Source: Auanema rhodensis
Taxonomy: Eukaryota > Nematoda > Chromadorea > Rhabditida > Rhabditidae
Direction of reading: 5' to 3'
Assembly (NCBI GenBank): GCA_964057225.1
Contig: OZ059897.1
Location: 8,618,001-8,682,000, forward strand
Length of the DNA stretch: 64,000 nucleotides
Under the pieces are notes generated by a model. That model saw only the letters and a list, made by a program, of their open reading frames with translations. It ran no database searches and was not told where the DNA came from. This document shows positions 1 through 12,389 of the stretch, piece after piece; within the stretch, counting starts at the first letter, position 1, and every line of letters begins with the position of its first letter. A program made the translations under genes and the position numbers.

Positions 1-35
1 ATAAAGGAAGATTTTTAAGAATTATAATAAGATTA

Positions 36-1716
36 TTACCTATTAACTACAAGATAAATATCTTGATCTTGAGGTGGAACTATATATGTTAGCATCTTAG
101 CTTTTCCAGCTGGTATAACAGTTGTTATCATATCTTCAACAGCAGGAGTTTCCTTAGATGGTGTCCAATACAGATTAATAGGAATTGGATCAAATGGAAT
201 ATTCAATCGATCTCTGTAATCATCATTCATAAGACTTTCGAACAAGAGTTAGCTAGTTGTCCTACCTGCACATAGCATCTCCATTAGCATCAACCAATGT
301 TCCTCCCCAATGCTTAGGAATATTCTGTGGAAGAGCATGCTACAAATAAATTTTAGTATTACAGTAGGCTAAATCTAAAAAATTACCTTCTGTATAACTG
401 ATTGCCAATCGTTTGAGCCAAAAATTTGGACTTTATTTCTAGTTCTTTCTGGAAGAAGTGGTCCAATAGCCTGTAAAAGAAGGGGAATTCTTTATTTTTT
501 ATCCAAATAATGTATTATTACCTTCCAGATGATAGTCATAAAGGATGGAGCATTAACAATAAACATTTTATCAATCCATTCAGGATAATTTGTATAAACT
601 GATGCCCATAATATACGATATGGTCCTGAAATTCCACGATAATCCCTCGTAATTTTTGAGCTTCTAACTCACCGGTCACAATACTTAACAAAGATGGATC
701 AAATTTGAGACCTTCTAAGTCCAGAATATAAATGACGGCAGCCTTAAATCAATCTCACTTTCAGCATTTTGATGGAAATGATTCACCTGTTTTCCACTTT
801 TCTTCTCAACTTCATTCATGGCCTTCAACATTTTCTCTTGAAAACGATATCTGAATCATATACATGTCAACTTGTATCATTCAATCTTTGGAAATTAGTA
901 CCTTTGGATCAAAAAGTCAGACAAATGAACCGATTTCAAGATACCCATTAAGTCAATGCGTCCTGCACATTCTATTACAAGTAAGTTATTGGCAAGTCCA
1001 GTCTCTCCTAGAAAGACATACTTGTAGAATTATCTTGTTCAATCAGATGTTTTTTTCGGAATCTAACAAGGACAATTGAGAGTTAATAAGAAAGTTTCAG
1101 TGTACTTTGTAAAATGACTTACGTTACCATGATATTCACGTGAGCAATTAAGACAGAAAGTGAGATAGATAGATAAAGAAAGAGAGTGAGAGAAGAGAAA
1201 GAAAGAGAGAAGGGTCATTTGAGTTTTTTTGAACATTCAAAGCAGTTTTTACTCACGTATCTAGATGTTTACACAAAGAATAATGAAGTTTCTACTTCCC
1301 ATTCCAAAAAAAAGGAACAAAGTTTAACTTCCGGTCACTAACATGATAAGATAAACTAACCAACTAATCCTATTGGAAAGTATTTCTTCAGGATTTCATG
1401 CTCTTTTATTTTTTCAGCATTATCCAAATCATAAAATCGTCTAAATTTGAGATGGCGTGATATTTCTTCTGTGGCTTCTTCCAAATGGAAGCCATAGCCC
1501 TGAAACATGTTGAAAAGTTAATTATAAACATTTGGAAAAGCTGTATAGTACCTGTGCCCAACGAAGAAGATTAAAATCCGTTCCAAACTGATCTGATAAC
1601 AATTCCTTACACTAAAAACATCAAATTTGAATGAATATTCTTCATCGAAGATTAAATAAAGATTGTTTTACTTCTTTTCTAAGATATGCAACAGCATGTT
1701 TCTCCTCTTCATTCAT
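36..1716 (-). CDS. SEC14-like CRAL-TRIO / GOLD-domain lipid-binding protein
   Basis: Multi-exon gene on the minus strand. Conceptual splicing gives an N-terminal CRAL-TRIO_N segment (TDFNLLRWAQGYGF near 1540-1600), then GETGLANNLLVIECAGRIDL at about 975-1010, the core CRAL-TRIO lipid pocket (KMFIVNAPSFMTIIWK at about 510-575, GSNDWQSVIQK near 390-420, LPQNIPKHWGGTLVD near 270-345) and a C-terminal GOLD-like beta segment ending in DIYLVVNR at 39-62. This order is that of the SEC14-like / nematode CTG proteins, which bind and exchange phosphatidylinositol or other hydrophobic ligands at membranes. The ATG at 1716 was chosen because a TTTCAG acceptor lies about 40 bases upstream with no clear upstream exon, so a trans-spliced start is likely; an extra upstream exon cannot be excluded because the frame stays open to that acceptor. 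The penultimate intron appears very short. The family is clear; the ligand is unknown. Confidence 0.85.
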
Positions 1717-4700
1717 GATGATTCTTGTCTCGTTGTAAATAGCCGAAAGGGATCTGAAACACAATGCTAGATATTTGAAATATCGTCAAATGGAATAAGC
1801 TAAAACGAATATGATAATACGAAAATGCAAAAAGAATGAAGCAGAAAATTGTCATTTTATCCAAAGCAAATCATACTGGTCATAATACGGGTTTTTGAAG
1901 CTAAATAGTTGTTAGCTATATGTGTATAGTTAGCTATTTATTTACATGTCTCACAGGTTTTTTTCTGTTTTAGATGAAGCGCTATAGCTCTCAACTACTC
2001 ACATTTTGATAACGTAGTAATTGGACAACTTCAATGGAACGGGATATTGTTTCTGAACAATCAACTAAATCTATGAGAGCTATAGCGACTGATGTGGCTA
2101 ACAACTTTTCGTTTCGAGGTTAGCATCTCTCGCGCACGAATGCTATTAAATGATCTTTTTTTTGGATGGAAAAACGATGAATAGCATTTGACATAGTTAG
2201 CATGGTTAGCGAAAAATTGCCGGATTAGAACTGTAGTACGGAGTGATTGCGATGGATATGAAAGAAAGTTGAAAATGAAAACATTTTGTAATAAATGGAA
2301 AACGATTTATGAGACTTTGTTTTGAAAATAATTCAAATTTTCATAAATCTATTAATAAATTTAGGTTAACTATCTTCAGATAGGATTATATTATTCTATA
2401 AAGTTGAATTAAAAATATGACACAGAGTATATATTTGGAAAATAAGTCATTTTTGAATCAAAATGGAGAAGGCAAGATTGGGGAAACAATCAACTTGGGA
2501 GCATAATCACGGACAAGTCAACTGAGAGTACTGGCCATTGAGGCAGATTCATATAGGTAGATTGAAATAAGATTGTTAAAAACAGGAAAAAACGGTAAAA
2601 TGGAACTAAACTGGAAAATGAAGTGAAATGGCGTATCAAAGAATGAGAAGCATAATAGAAGTCAACACTTGAGAATACAACAAGATAGTAAAACGATAGG
2701 GATGGAGAAGAAGAAACATGTCTCCATAACTGATGAGGTCGAGAATGAAATTATTGAAACAGCGGCAAAACAGATGAAGTTGGGAGTTTTGAAAGATTTT
2801 AGCGTTTGATATGATGTTCTCAAATAACATGTTGAGCAAGTTGAACAGTAAGTTACCCTTGTCCTCACCTGATCTTTCATTCTCTTTTTCCTCCACTCTC
2901 TGGCATAGTCTCTTTTTCCCTTTCTATCTCTTTCTCCCTCTATCCTTCTCTCTCTCTCTCTCTCTCTCTTACCGTTCTTTCTTATTTCGATAATGAAGAG
3001 CTGAAGTAAAGAAAAGAAATCAACACAAGACAGTTTTAATGAACTAAGAAGAGCTTTATATGAAGATCGTAAGAAAGAGATCATTATTTGAAATCAAAAT
3101 AGGATATTAGCCAAGAATATAAAAGAAGAAGCGAACTAAATTCTCATAACTAAAGCTTCATATCTTAGGCAAAATCTGATGGTTTTTGAAATTTCGACAG
3201 TCAAAATTCTTATGATATCATTTTGATCTAACGAGAAAGATCTTGTTCTCGAAACATATGATGGAAAGGGCAAAAGGCATGAGATTGACCAGCTAACTAG
3301 ATAGTAGTCATTCAATTTCTCTGGCTTTTACGATCTTGACATCTTGGAATATCATCATCCAATTGCAACGCATCCTGACTACACACAAATGGATGATCAT
3401 TGAGAACATTTGATAAGAGATTAGAAACAATGACATTTTCAAAGTATAGATACATAAGAGAGGACGACGTATCTTTTGGCTTGAACAGAGAATGAAATGA
3501 ACTGATGAAGGTGTCGTCGTTATGGCTGGAAACCCATTTGACAGATGACCTATTTTGAACAATTGATATTGCTTATTCAATAGAACATCATCATTTTGTG
3601 GATAAAATTTGATATTACAATAATATTGAAATGAAACTAAACATTCAACGTGTAAAGAAAAAAATTATGGCAAATCTGGCTAAGTTGAAGTTGAACTTCG
3701 TGATGTAATTGCTCGAAAAAGGTCGCAAGATCAATATTACTAACATGATAGAGGAAGTGGATGATAGAGACTAATGATCCAAAGTTCTCTTAACAGTTGA
3801 TTGAATACTTTGAAAAGCCCGTAAACGATGTATAACATGTATAAATAGAAAAGTTTATTTTACTTAAAAGGATAAATGAATTAATTAAAGGATTAAGATG
3901 CTATGACCTATGATGAGGATGAATAGTTTCAGATGCAAATGAGATGTAAATGAATGTAAAAAGACTAGATGAAACATGTATGATTTTGAACGGAATACAA
4001 TAGATCGGGATGTGTCCAAGGACAAGGTCAATCGTCCTATTGGTTGATGATAAGCTGATCATCATCGATCTCGTAATCATCTGTTACTTTCATCTTCGCA
4101 AGAAATAAAGAGAGAAAGAGAAAGAGAGAGGGGGGAATGGGGTGTGGAGGAAGGGGGAATGGTAAGGTAAGAAAGAAGGGTTGCAGAAAATTTGAAAAAG
4201 GAAACACAGAATAGAAACTGTTATGCAATACAGACGTATATATATATACACACATATGTATTCATATAAATTAAAAATTACTCACTTCATTTCATATTAT
4301 ATGATATAATTAAGTTGAAAAACAATAGTTTTCTTTGTTTATTATTCAATTTTGATAGAAAAATGTCGTCATAAGTCAAACTCTTATCTACAATTTAGAT
4401 TTAGGAACTTTAAAACAGTTCAGTTCATCAACATCAATGGACCGGAAACTTGATCATATTTTAAATTACCGTCGTCATCTTCCAGAGTTGATCAAATACT
4501 ACAAAATACCATTTGGCTGAATGACATAAGATAACTATCTTTCTTGTTTTAACTTACTTTTCTATTTGAAAAACAAGTCTTTTGAGGTGAAAATAGCTAA
4601 AGAAAAGCAATTCTATTCACAATATAACCTCGATAGATATGATAAATAATATTATTTTTTAAATATTTTTATAGATTTATTTTAAAAAAGTTTTATTCTA

Positions 4701-4946
4701 TTATGAAGTTTATTTATTTTAGAATTTAAATACAAATTTAATGTTTAATTATATCCTGAGATAAGGAAGATCTTGAATTCCAATTATAGATGTTTGAAAG
4801 CTTTTATCGAAACTTATATTCTGAAACAACTGGAAACATACTATATGCTATTTCATGTATTAGATTTAGTCAGATATAACAAGATTTTCAAGAAATTGTT
4901 TATTTCATATGAAATTTGATAATTATTACTAAAAGATTTATATAAG
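1717..4946. other. Gene-poor intergenic region
   Basis: No exon chain with family similarity was found on either strand. It holds purine/pyrimidine-rich simple sequence (for example CT repeats near 2930-2970 and GA-rich DNA near 4105-4130), a long AT-rich stretch around 4640-4760 and a 14-base inverted repeat at 1980-1993 / 2074-2087. Open frames here are low-complexity and overlap the simple repeats. Confidence 0.6.
1980..2087. repeat. 14-base perfect inverted repeat pair
   Basis: CGCTATAGCTCTCA at 1980-1993 recurs as its exact reverse complement at 2074-2087, about 80 bases apart. It could be the ends of a small degraded inverted-repeat element or a structured non-coding stretch. No target duplication is evident. 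Confidence 0.5.
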
Positions 4947-5080
4947 TTATGTGCATTTTATACATTCTCCTGCTTCATTTCTTTTAAAACCTTTATGTGA
5001 TGGACATTGGCAACGACCAGGTTGGCAGGCTCTAACACAAGCCTGAAATGGGATTTTTTAAAATTAAAATTGAGAGAAAG

Positions 5081-5148
<68 letters not shown>

Positions 5149-5586
5149 AGTGAGAGAAAGAGAGCGAGAGAAAAGAAGTTTTCATTGACAAAGTAAATTA
5201 GTTCTCACCTTACGAGGTTTTCCACATTCATCTTCACATGAAGAACATTCCATCCAAACCTCGTTAGTAGCACCTGAACGAAATAGGTTAAACGGTTTTA
5301 AACAACGAAAAAGTTGAAGAACTTCTCCAACTAAGATGTTAAAGTGTAAAATTAGCTTACATTCATGTTGCTCAACTACTTCATCTTGAATAATATCATC
5401 ATCATAAACAGTATCCCCTAAGGTAAGAGCTAATGGAATAGTAATAAGCTGAAAAAAAATGATATCATGATAAACACCATATGATTGGTTTAGATGAGAA
5501 CTAAAAAATTATTAAACTAAAGGCAAAAGTAAATGTATTTTTAGAAAATAAAACAAAACACTAACCAATACAATCCACATATTCAT
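4947..5586 (-). CDS. Secreted TIL-domain (trypsin inhibitor-like) cysteine-rich protein
   Basis: Exons on the minus strand: a first exon beginning MNMWIVL (signal-peptide start, 5586), then LITIPLALTLGDTVYDDD (5365-5450), then GATNEVWMECSSCEDECG (5213-5275) and ACVRACQPGRCQCPSHKG running to the stop at 4947. The mature part has exactly ten cysteines in the TIL order, with the usual CxC near the end (GRCQCPSHKGF) and a terminal GECIKC. TIL proteins are secreted serine-protease inhibitors; the presumed reactive-site loop lies between the fifth and sixth cysteines (ACVRAC), which is short here. The protein is small (about 100 residues) with one TIL domain and an acidic pro-like segment after the signal peptide. 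The intron before the last exon holds a long GA microsatellite. The domain call is firm; the target protease is unknown. Confidence 0.8.
5071..5175. repeat. (GA)n microsatellite inside an intron
   Basis: A nearly perfect AG dinucleotide run (core about 5093-5144) with flanking AAAG/GAGA variants fills most of the last intron of the TIL-domain gene. Long open frames here are artefacts of the repeat. Confidence 0.95.
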
Positions 5587-6990
5587 CTTGACGTTTAGAA
5601 ACCGTTGATAATGGGTACTTCTGTATAGGACTATAGTTCAGTTAAATAGGATTGAGATGGACAGTCTATGGTGTCTATATATGTAGTTAGTCTTTCATGC
5701 CCATAATGCTATCGGTCATGGCCATAATACACAAGTAAACTCGTTTTCAACAACTGAAATCTATGCTGTATGTATGCTTTTTAGACATTAGGTCATTTGT
5801 ACACATAAGTAAACCTTTTGTATATTCAGTATAACTAGTTAATTCAAATGGCAGGACAATTGGTTAAAAACGACGAAAAAAACAAGAAAAACATTTAGCA
5901 AAAGCCATTCATCATACTGATATGATGAAAGAGATAGGAAAAGAATCACCAATGTTTGAAATTATGATGTTCCGATAGAAACTTTAATTAATCATTGTTT
6001 GCTAATTTTTATTATTTTTGTTCTTCTTGAAATATGTTTTAAAAAATACAAATTTTACATTAAATTCTTAAAAATATATAAAATTCTAACAAAGATACTT
6101 CAATAACTGTAATTTCCTCTTGTTTCAGCTGATCCCTGGTCGTAAGAATTGAAACACGAGAGAGTGTTGTGCAAACGGAGAGCTACTCCACCGCTAAAGT
6201 GCAGTTTTTTCATAAGCCAAACCTGAACGAGATACGGCGCAGCAATCTATCATGCAGTTTGAAGAAGTTGAAAACTTCGAAATCATACTACACAGAATCA
6301 TTTCTGTAGTTTGTATTTCACATTCCCTTTTAAACCTCGACACATGTCGTCCGCGGTGAACGGGATATGAGCTGGCTGCGAGCGTGAAGAACTTCTTCGA
6401 AGTTGATGACCGCGGGCTGACCGGCAACGGATGGCTTTTGTAGCCCGCTCGTCTGAGCGGTTTTAAGAAACACAATTTCAGGTGGAAAGTGAGTACAACA
6501 TGAAACTTTCGCTTTCTTTCCTTTTCTCATATTTTTTGAAACAAACATGAACAATATAGTAAAAAGGTTTTTTTTTGCAAAAGTAATCAATTACTAAAAT
6601 ATAAAATATATATTTTAATCTAGAAATTGGTAGAAATAGTATTCTTCTCATGATATACATTGTTTTTAATTCTCAATATACAATAATATATGCTGAATGT
6701 GCAAATTCTGATTTACAATTCGTTAAATTGCATCTTTTCTTCAATATGTTGTGTTATTGCATTTCAATTCATCAACTGACTTCTTAAAGAAATCAATAAT
6801 TTTGTTTTAAATAAGTGCCATGTTGTGTTTATTCCTATCTTTCTCGTTATCATTTACTTTTGCGCGAGTATAAAGCAGTTATTTTATCTTTTTGTTCTTA
6901 GATTTTGATATGATACGTGATCTATTTCTACTTGGTGTGCTGTAGGTTTACTAAATACATATTACAAAATAAATTTCATGTTTTTACAGT
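5587..6990. other. Intergenic region with a GC-rich island
   Basis: Mostly AT-rich, but about 6130-6480 is conspicuously GC-richer and contains CGCGG and CCGC motifs and a CCGCTC-GTCT-GAGCGG hairpin near 6445-6460. Open frames cross it on both strands but none resembles a known protein. The first coding exon of the downstream APMAP-like gene must lie somewhere here, because its earliest recognisable exon (6991) has no ATG; no phase-compatible first exon could be fixed. Confidence 0.45.
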
Positions 6991-8746
6991 GGACTTCTGT
7001 CGTCTGGAATTTTCTTATATTTACGACCAGAAGACAAGGGAAGCATAAATCCACAACCATATACGTGAGTTATTCACGTGAAAATTGAGAAAATTTATTT
7101 TTCATTTAGTCTGCCTGAACCGCCAAAACTGGTCGGTCCTCTTACGCCAAACACTGTATTGCAAAATGCTGAATACATACTGGAAGATAAAATCGAAGGC
7201 CCTGAATCGTTAGTTGTTCATCAAGGTGAGATTTTAACTCATTATATATATATACATTCAAGTTGTTTTGAAACAACCTGATTATCTTGATAAAGTTATT
7301 TATTTACATTATATGTTGAGAACTCACTCTTCCAGGTTTCATTTATGCAACTCTACATAATGGTGAAATTGTAAAAATTCAAAATGGAAAGGTTATTCAA
7401 ACTTTGAAATTAACAGTAGAAAGAAACTGTGGTTAGTCAAAAACTTCTCAATGTCTCTAAGAACATGTTTTACTTGTTAAACAATCTTTTTATGAAAAAT
7501 ATGTACTTTTAGGTAGCTTTGAAGGTGAATCACGATGTGGGCGACCACTGGGTATCAGAAGGCTTAAAGATGAACAATTTGTTGTGGTTGATGCTTATTT
7601 GGGCGTTTATTTGATTGACTTTGCATCAAGTGTGTTTTTTTTTACTGTTATTTATGTTTCAGTGTTTTTTAACAAACTTTTTGTCTTAATGGCCTCACAG
7701 AACTGTTGCTTTTTCTGATGCCGATCTGTTTATTTACTTAAGTTTTTATTTAGAAAAAACAACTCAACTTATAAATAGCCGCATTCCAATTGCTGGAAAA
7801 CCCGCTAAATTCTTAAATGATTTGGATGTTTGTAAATAATATAATATTTAAAAAATATTTTATTCTGTTTCAGATCCTCAATGACGACGAATTCGTATTC
7901 AGTGATAGCTCACCTCGGTGGGAAAGACGAAATGTGATGAGTTTGATATTAGAGCAGGTACCCGAAGGAAGGTAATGAACAAACATTTTTATTACTATTA
8001 TATATATATATATATATATTTAAGAGTTTTTAAACATAAAATTTCTACAAAAGAAACTACAGTATTGTTGGATGGTTTGTATTTCCCTAATGGAGTTCAA
8101 TTATTAGAAAACAAAGAAGAGTTACTAATTTCTGAGTGTACTATGGCTCGAATCAAAAAGTATGAAATTGCACTTAATGTAATATTAGATGAAAATCTTT
8201 AGATTCAACTTGAAGACAGGTAAAGTTAGTATGTTTGCTGAAAATCTTCCGGGGTTGCCTGATAATATTCGAGCTGATGACACAGGAAGAGTTTATGTCG
8301 GATTAGCATGTTTGTTTTTTTCTGCAAATATATCTTAGTTAAAAAATTTTACATTTTAAGCTGTAAGACATGACGGAAAAAAATCTCTATTAGATAGAAT
8401 TGGTAACTTTACCAATCTTCGCCATTTCCTCATTAAGGCATATTCAACTCGATTTAAGAATTTTCATTGCTTTCTCTTCAGGTATTTGATGGCAGATTCT
8501 GGAACTTTGTGTTTGACTATGTCTCTACAAAACAAGGAATTGTTCTTGAGTTTAACCAATCAGGAAAGCTTACTAGATCTTTTCATGATCCAACTGGTCT
8601 CAAGGTCACGGATGTTTCTCAGGTAAAAAATAAGATTAAAAGTATATAGTTTACATGAAAGATTATAGGTTGTACGTGATGGAAATAATTTATATTTGGG
8701 TAGTTTCCGACATTCCTTCATTGCTAAAGTTGTACTGAAAGAATAG
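6991..8746 (+). CDS. APMAP / strictosidine-synthase-like six-bladed propeller protein (start exon not located)
   Basis: The spliced product begins with a hydrophobic segment (GLLSSGIFLYL, from 6991), as expected for the type II membrane anchor of adipocyte plasma membrane-associated protein (APMAP). The propeller then follows APMAP closely: PEPPKLVGPLTPNTVL (7110), EDKIEGPESLVVHQG, CGRPLGIRRL (7540), VVVDAYLGVYLIDF, KFLNDLDILNDDEFVFSDSS (7810-7910), LDGLYFPNGVQLL (8070-8105), ECTMARIKKF, LPGLPDNIRADDTGRVYVGL (8250-8300) and a C-terminal DGNNLYLGSFRHSF before the TAG at 8744. Strictosidine-synthase-like animal proteins have arylesterase-type folds and membrane localisation; their substrate is poorly known. 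About eight short introns; one (8438-8481) uses GC-AG ends. The first exon with the ATG lies upstream of 6991 and is unresolved, so the 5' end is partial. Confidence 0.85.
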
Positions 8747-11014
8747 CAATTTTAATTTTTTTTTCATATTTATTAAGATTCTCATATATACGGTTTCACA
8801 ATAAAAACATTTAAGCAAACATTCCTTGATCAAGAAATGAATCAGTTAAACTAGCGTTCTTCTGTATTGCTAAGCTATAGTAAAGACGTCTTATGCCTCT
8901 TCCTCTGTTCAATGAAAGAATTCATTTCAAATATCACACATGACTTTTAACCTTTTCTATGTTCTCTATGAGCTATGTGTACGATCTGAACTTTTAGCTC
9001 CCCAATGTACATCATGACGAAGACATCTCTTTAGCATAACGATACAAAGGTGGTTCAGGCTGTGTGTATATGCGTGTGACAACGGCTGCCTCTGATTCTG
9101 AATCATCAAGCGTCATTGCACATTCTGTGTTCACAGTCTTCATACTACTCCGATGCTGAATGCCTTTCACTTTATATTTCCTATAGATATCTCGTTTATT
9201 CAACAATGTTCTTTTCATATAAATTGTCCAGTTTCAACATCATATAACAGTTGAATTTCTTTATTGAAATTTGTTGAAAAACAACTTGTAACTTGAGGAA
9301 ACGGATCACAGCTCGTTAATGGTTTCGTTCTGTTTATCATGTGTCAATGTTTTTGTTTTGTACTTAAATCCATCTCCTTATCAGTCTTTCCCCTTTAAAA
9401 GTTTAAACCTTTTTCTTTATTTGGCATATAATCGTCATCTTTTCCATACTATTTGTGCAAAGGCCCCTTCAAAAGCTTGTGTTAACACTCTATGCCTGTC
9501 ACCCTTTACCACACTTCTGGGTGGAAGTACTACCCTCTTCCTTCTTTCCAATGTGAATTTTGAGTTTGGAAAAGTTTTTAAATCTATACAAAATGATTTT
9601 AGAACATTTAGATTATTTGTAGTTCCTTAAATTCTTCAGAAACATAAATACAAACGTCTTCTAATAATTCATGACCAGAACCTAATCCGCTCGTCGTCTG
9701 TTTGCATTCATATGAAGTCAGATTACTCATATTTAGCATTCCTGACCAATCAGTTCAGCACAAACCAATAGATGCTTTATCAAAATGTGTAGGTAGATGT
9801 TAAACTATTTACCAAAATATTAAAAAATTATTAATTTCTTATTTATGTCATCAAGCGTCAAATGTTAAATGCATTATCAAACTTTTCTATTTGCACGCTT
9901 GCTATCTCGTGATTTCATTCAAATTCTTCCGTATTTCATAATGAAAAAAGAAATTATTTCTTATTATCGTTTATTCAATACAACTCACAATATCTTTTTG
10001 GTAAATTTATTTTCTTGCTTAGCTAACCCTACCAGTGTAAAGCACTATTGAGACCTGCTCTCATCTCTTCATATTGCTGCTCGTTTCGCTTCTTGATCGT
10101 CTTCTTCTACTTCATCTTCCAATTGTCCTCCCTCCACTACAATTCCTGTCATTTTTTTCTTTTTCTTCAACTCAAAATATTGTTTCGTAAGAGAAATAGT
10201 TAAGAATTGGACCTATAACTAATCGTATTGATGTCTATAAGCTATATTTATTCAAAAGACGAAAAATATGATCTCTATGATATTACATATAAGGATACGC
10301 CGCATAATTCAGATGTTTGAAGCTCATCCATATATGATTCAGACTTCCTATAATCATATGGAATAGTTCTCTTCTTTGTCGTTATCTATAATAACATATA
10401 TTTATAGTCCATTTTCTCTGTTAGATTCATCCTCTATCATCATGCGTCTGATCGAACATTTTATTTGCCGATCAACATCATCATCATCATCATCGTCTTG
10501 TCTGTTCAGACAGTGCTAAAGCTGTTCGTCAACAGCACTTTGTATCTCTCCCTCATCTTATTGCATGTTTCTTTCCATTCGACAACTATTTTCCCAACCA
10601 AGATATAGTCCGTTAAATTGATTTCATTTCATGATCTTGAGTTCTGATATAGCTACTTGTCTGTACTTTATCATAAACATTTCTATGATTTGACTGTAGC
10701 TATAGGACTTAGTATCCAGATTGACAGTGTTGAGATATTATCCTTGCTATATTCACAGTTACTAATACCCTTTGATTCTTTCACAAAACATCTGAATTTC
10801 AAAAAAAAAATGCTGGTCGTCTATGCACATAGACAACTAGATGTTCACGCCTCTCATTCTAAATAATATTTATCTAGCTTCTTCCGTTCCGTCTCTCGAT
10901 AGGTTTTTTACCATTCTGTCTACTATTTACATGGCTATTTTCCATTGAATTTCTTATTTGATTGTCTCCTGATTTTTTTGTCAACTTTTCAACTATTTTT
11001 ATATTTACAGTATT
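8747..11014. other. Gene-poor intergenic region with ambiguous open frames
   Basis: No recognisable family. A 68-codon frame at 9012-9218 (minus) has balanced composition and is listed separately. Around 10380-10640 both strands carry moderately convincing open frames (for example an Asp run on minus from the ATC repeat at 10475-10497), which cannot be reconciled with each other or with consistent splice phases, so no gene is called. Confidence 0.5.
9012..9218 (-). CDS. Possible small protein or terminal exon, unrecognised
   Basis: Open frame of 68 codons starting MKRTLLNKRDIYRK and ending YRYAKEMSSS. It has an acidic/serine patch (TLDDSESEAAVV), a Pro/Tyr segment (YTQPEPPLYRY) and no hydrophobic segment. 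Composition resembles a cytosolic tail more than random AT-rich sequence. It could be the last exon of a minus-strand gene, but no upstream exon with matching phase was found. Family unknown. Confidence 0.25.
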   Translation of the reverse strand: MKRTLLNKRDIYRKYKVKGIQHRSSMKTVNTECAMTLDDSESEAAVVTRIYTQPEPPLYRYAKEMSSS

Positions 11015-12389
11015 ATGGGAAATAGCCAATCATACGATCTTGTTGGTACTGAAAACCAAAAAAGTCGCGAGAAATCTCGTAAAAGTTTGGATGAAACATT
11101 GGTGAGTGAGGTCTACAGACAGTTCATCACATGTCAACAGAACTTTTGAACTTATTCCATTGTATTTCAGCCATCGTCTCCGTGCAAAACCGTTTCTATT
11201 CATAATACTTCCTCGCTTCGTCGTCCAAAACGTAAGCGAGACAAGACTCAGTTGAATGGAAATGAAGAGAACATCTCTGTGGATATAGAGAATTCAGGAA
11301 GAGAAAGTGGCATAGACGTCAGTCCATTATCTAACAGCCCAACAAGTTTGAACTCCTCATCGGAAACTGAACGACCAGATAGTGTGCTGAAGAGAACAGA
11401 TGAGTTTGAAACATCTCCAATCAGTGTACAGCCTTCTGAGTCCGCCTATGCTTCTAAGAATGATATTCATGAATTATCACATGATGACGACAACAGAAAT
11501 AATTCTGAAAATATTTCAATCAACACTGCTCACAATGTTTCATCAACATCTGCCCAACCTTCCCCCGCTTACCATCAATATGATTATGTTCCCGACGATT
11601 CAAATGTCGAAAGCATAGAAACTCTTAACCGGGTAGATGAACTTCAAAACACTCCTTTCCATGCTACTCAGTCAGCCACAGCTACCTTGGAAATCACAAT
11701 CGGTCCTGAGCACACTTCAGCAGTTCAAGAGTATGAGGTTATTGTCCCTGTTGAAGAAACAACAACAACAACAACAGCGACAAGTGAAGTGTCTGCATCA
11801 GGAGAGTCACAGGAACTCATCACTACCATCTCCGTATCCCCACCAGAGACGTTGTATAAAGCTGAAGAATTACCAAGCCAGTCTCTTGAAATCATCCGAG
11901 ATGTGCAAATTCCTGAAATTGTCACAAAAGAAGATGCCGTTCCCAATCTAGTTGTGACTAATGTTCAAACTTCCTCTTCTCCTTCTACAGAGTTGAATAC
12001 AGTAACTGATACAATTATAGAAATAGAAACACTTTATAAGGTTCCCGAGTTGGAGAATAGCAAAATAGTGAATCACCCAGTGATGGAAACAATGGATGAC
12101 AAGAGTAGAAAGAAAAAGGAAAAGAAATCAAGCCCAAAGACCAAAAGAAGCAAGCAGGCAGAAGAACCAAAACCTATTCATCATCCACCCACATCTGAAC
12201 TTCAACCAGAAAAGGGCGATTTCATTACTCAGCCAGAATCAGAAAATATTGTTTTTCAGGTAATTCTATATTTTATCTCATTCAACCTATTCATAATTTC
12301 AGATTCTGGAACGCCATATACCATTGCCAACCTTAACACCTGATGCTATTCCATTACAGAGCAGATATGATAAGCTTCCAGTACACTAG
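11015..12389 (+). CDS. Potentially N-myristoylated, low-complexity acidic/serine-rich protein with degenerate repeats
   Basis: Three exons (about 11015-11101, 11171-12259, 12303-12389) give roughly 420 residues. The start is preceded by a TTTACAG acceptor, and the N-terminus MGNSQS fits the MGxxxS N-myristoylation pattern. The body is disordered-looking: Ser/Glu/Thr/Pro-rich with a basic block RRPKRKRDK near residue 45-55, a Thr run around 11759-11777 and a Lys-rich block KSRKKKEKK...KTKRSK near residue 315-335. Four spaced segments resemble each other: LKRTDEFETSPI, ETLNRVDELQNTPF, ETLYKAEELPSQSL and ETLYKVPELENSKI. The C-terminus is more ordered-looking (ERHIPLPTLTPDAIP, SRYDKLPVH). Myristate plus basic clusters suggests reversible membrane association, as in MARCKS-type proteins; this is inference. 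No family recognised. Confidence 0.75.

Noticed and set aside
2662-3084. 140-codon minus-strand frame rich in Arg/Glu
   Set aside because: Its long RERERERR part is the translation of a GA/CT microsatellite; no family features or matching exons.
10380-10640. Protein-like frames on both strands, including an Asp run
   Set aside because: The Asp run comes from an ATC trinucleotide repeat, and neither strand gives consistent splice phases.
11637-11951. Overlapping plus-strand frame with a Gln run
   Set aside because: It is an alternative frame of the large exon of the myristoylation-type gene; the main frame is open for about 360 codons and joins flanking exons in phase.
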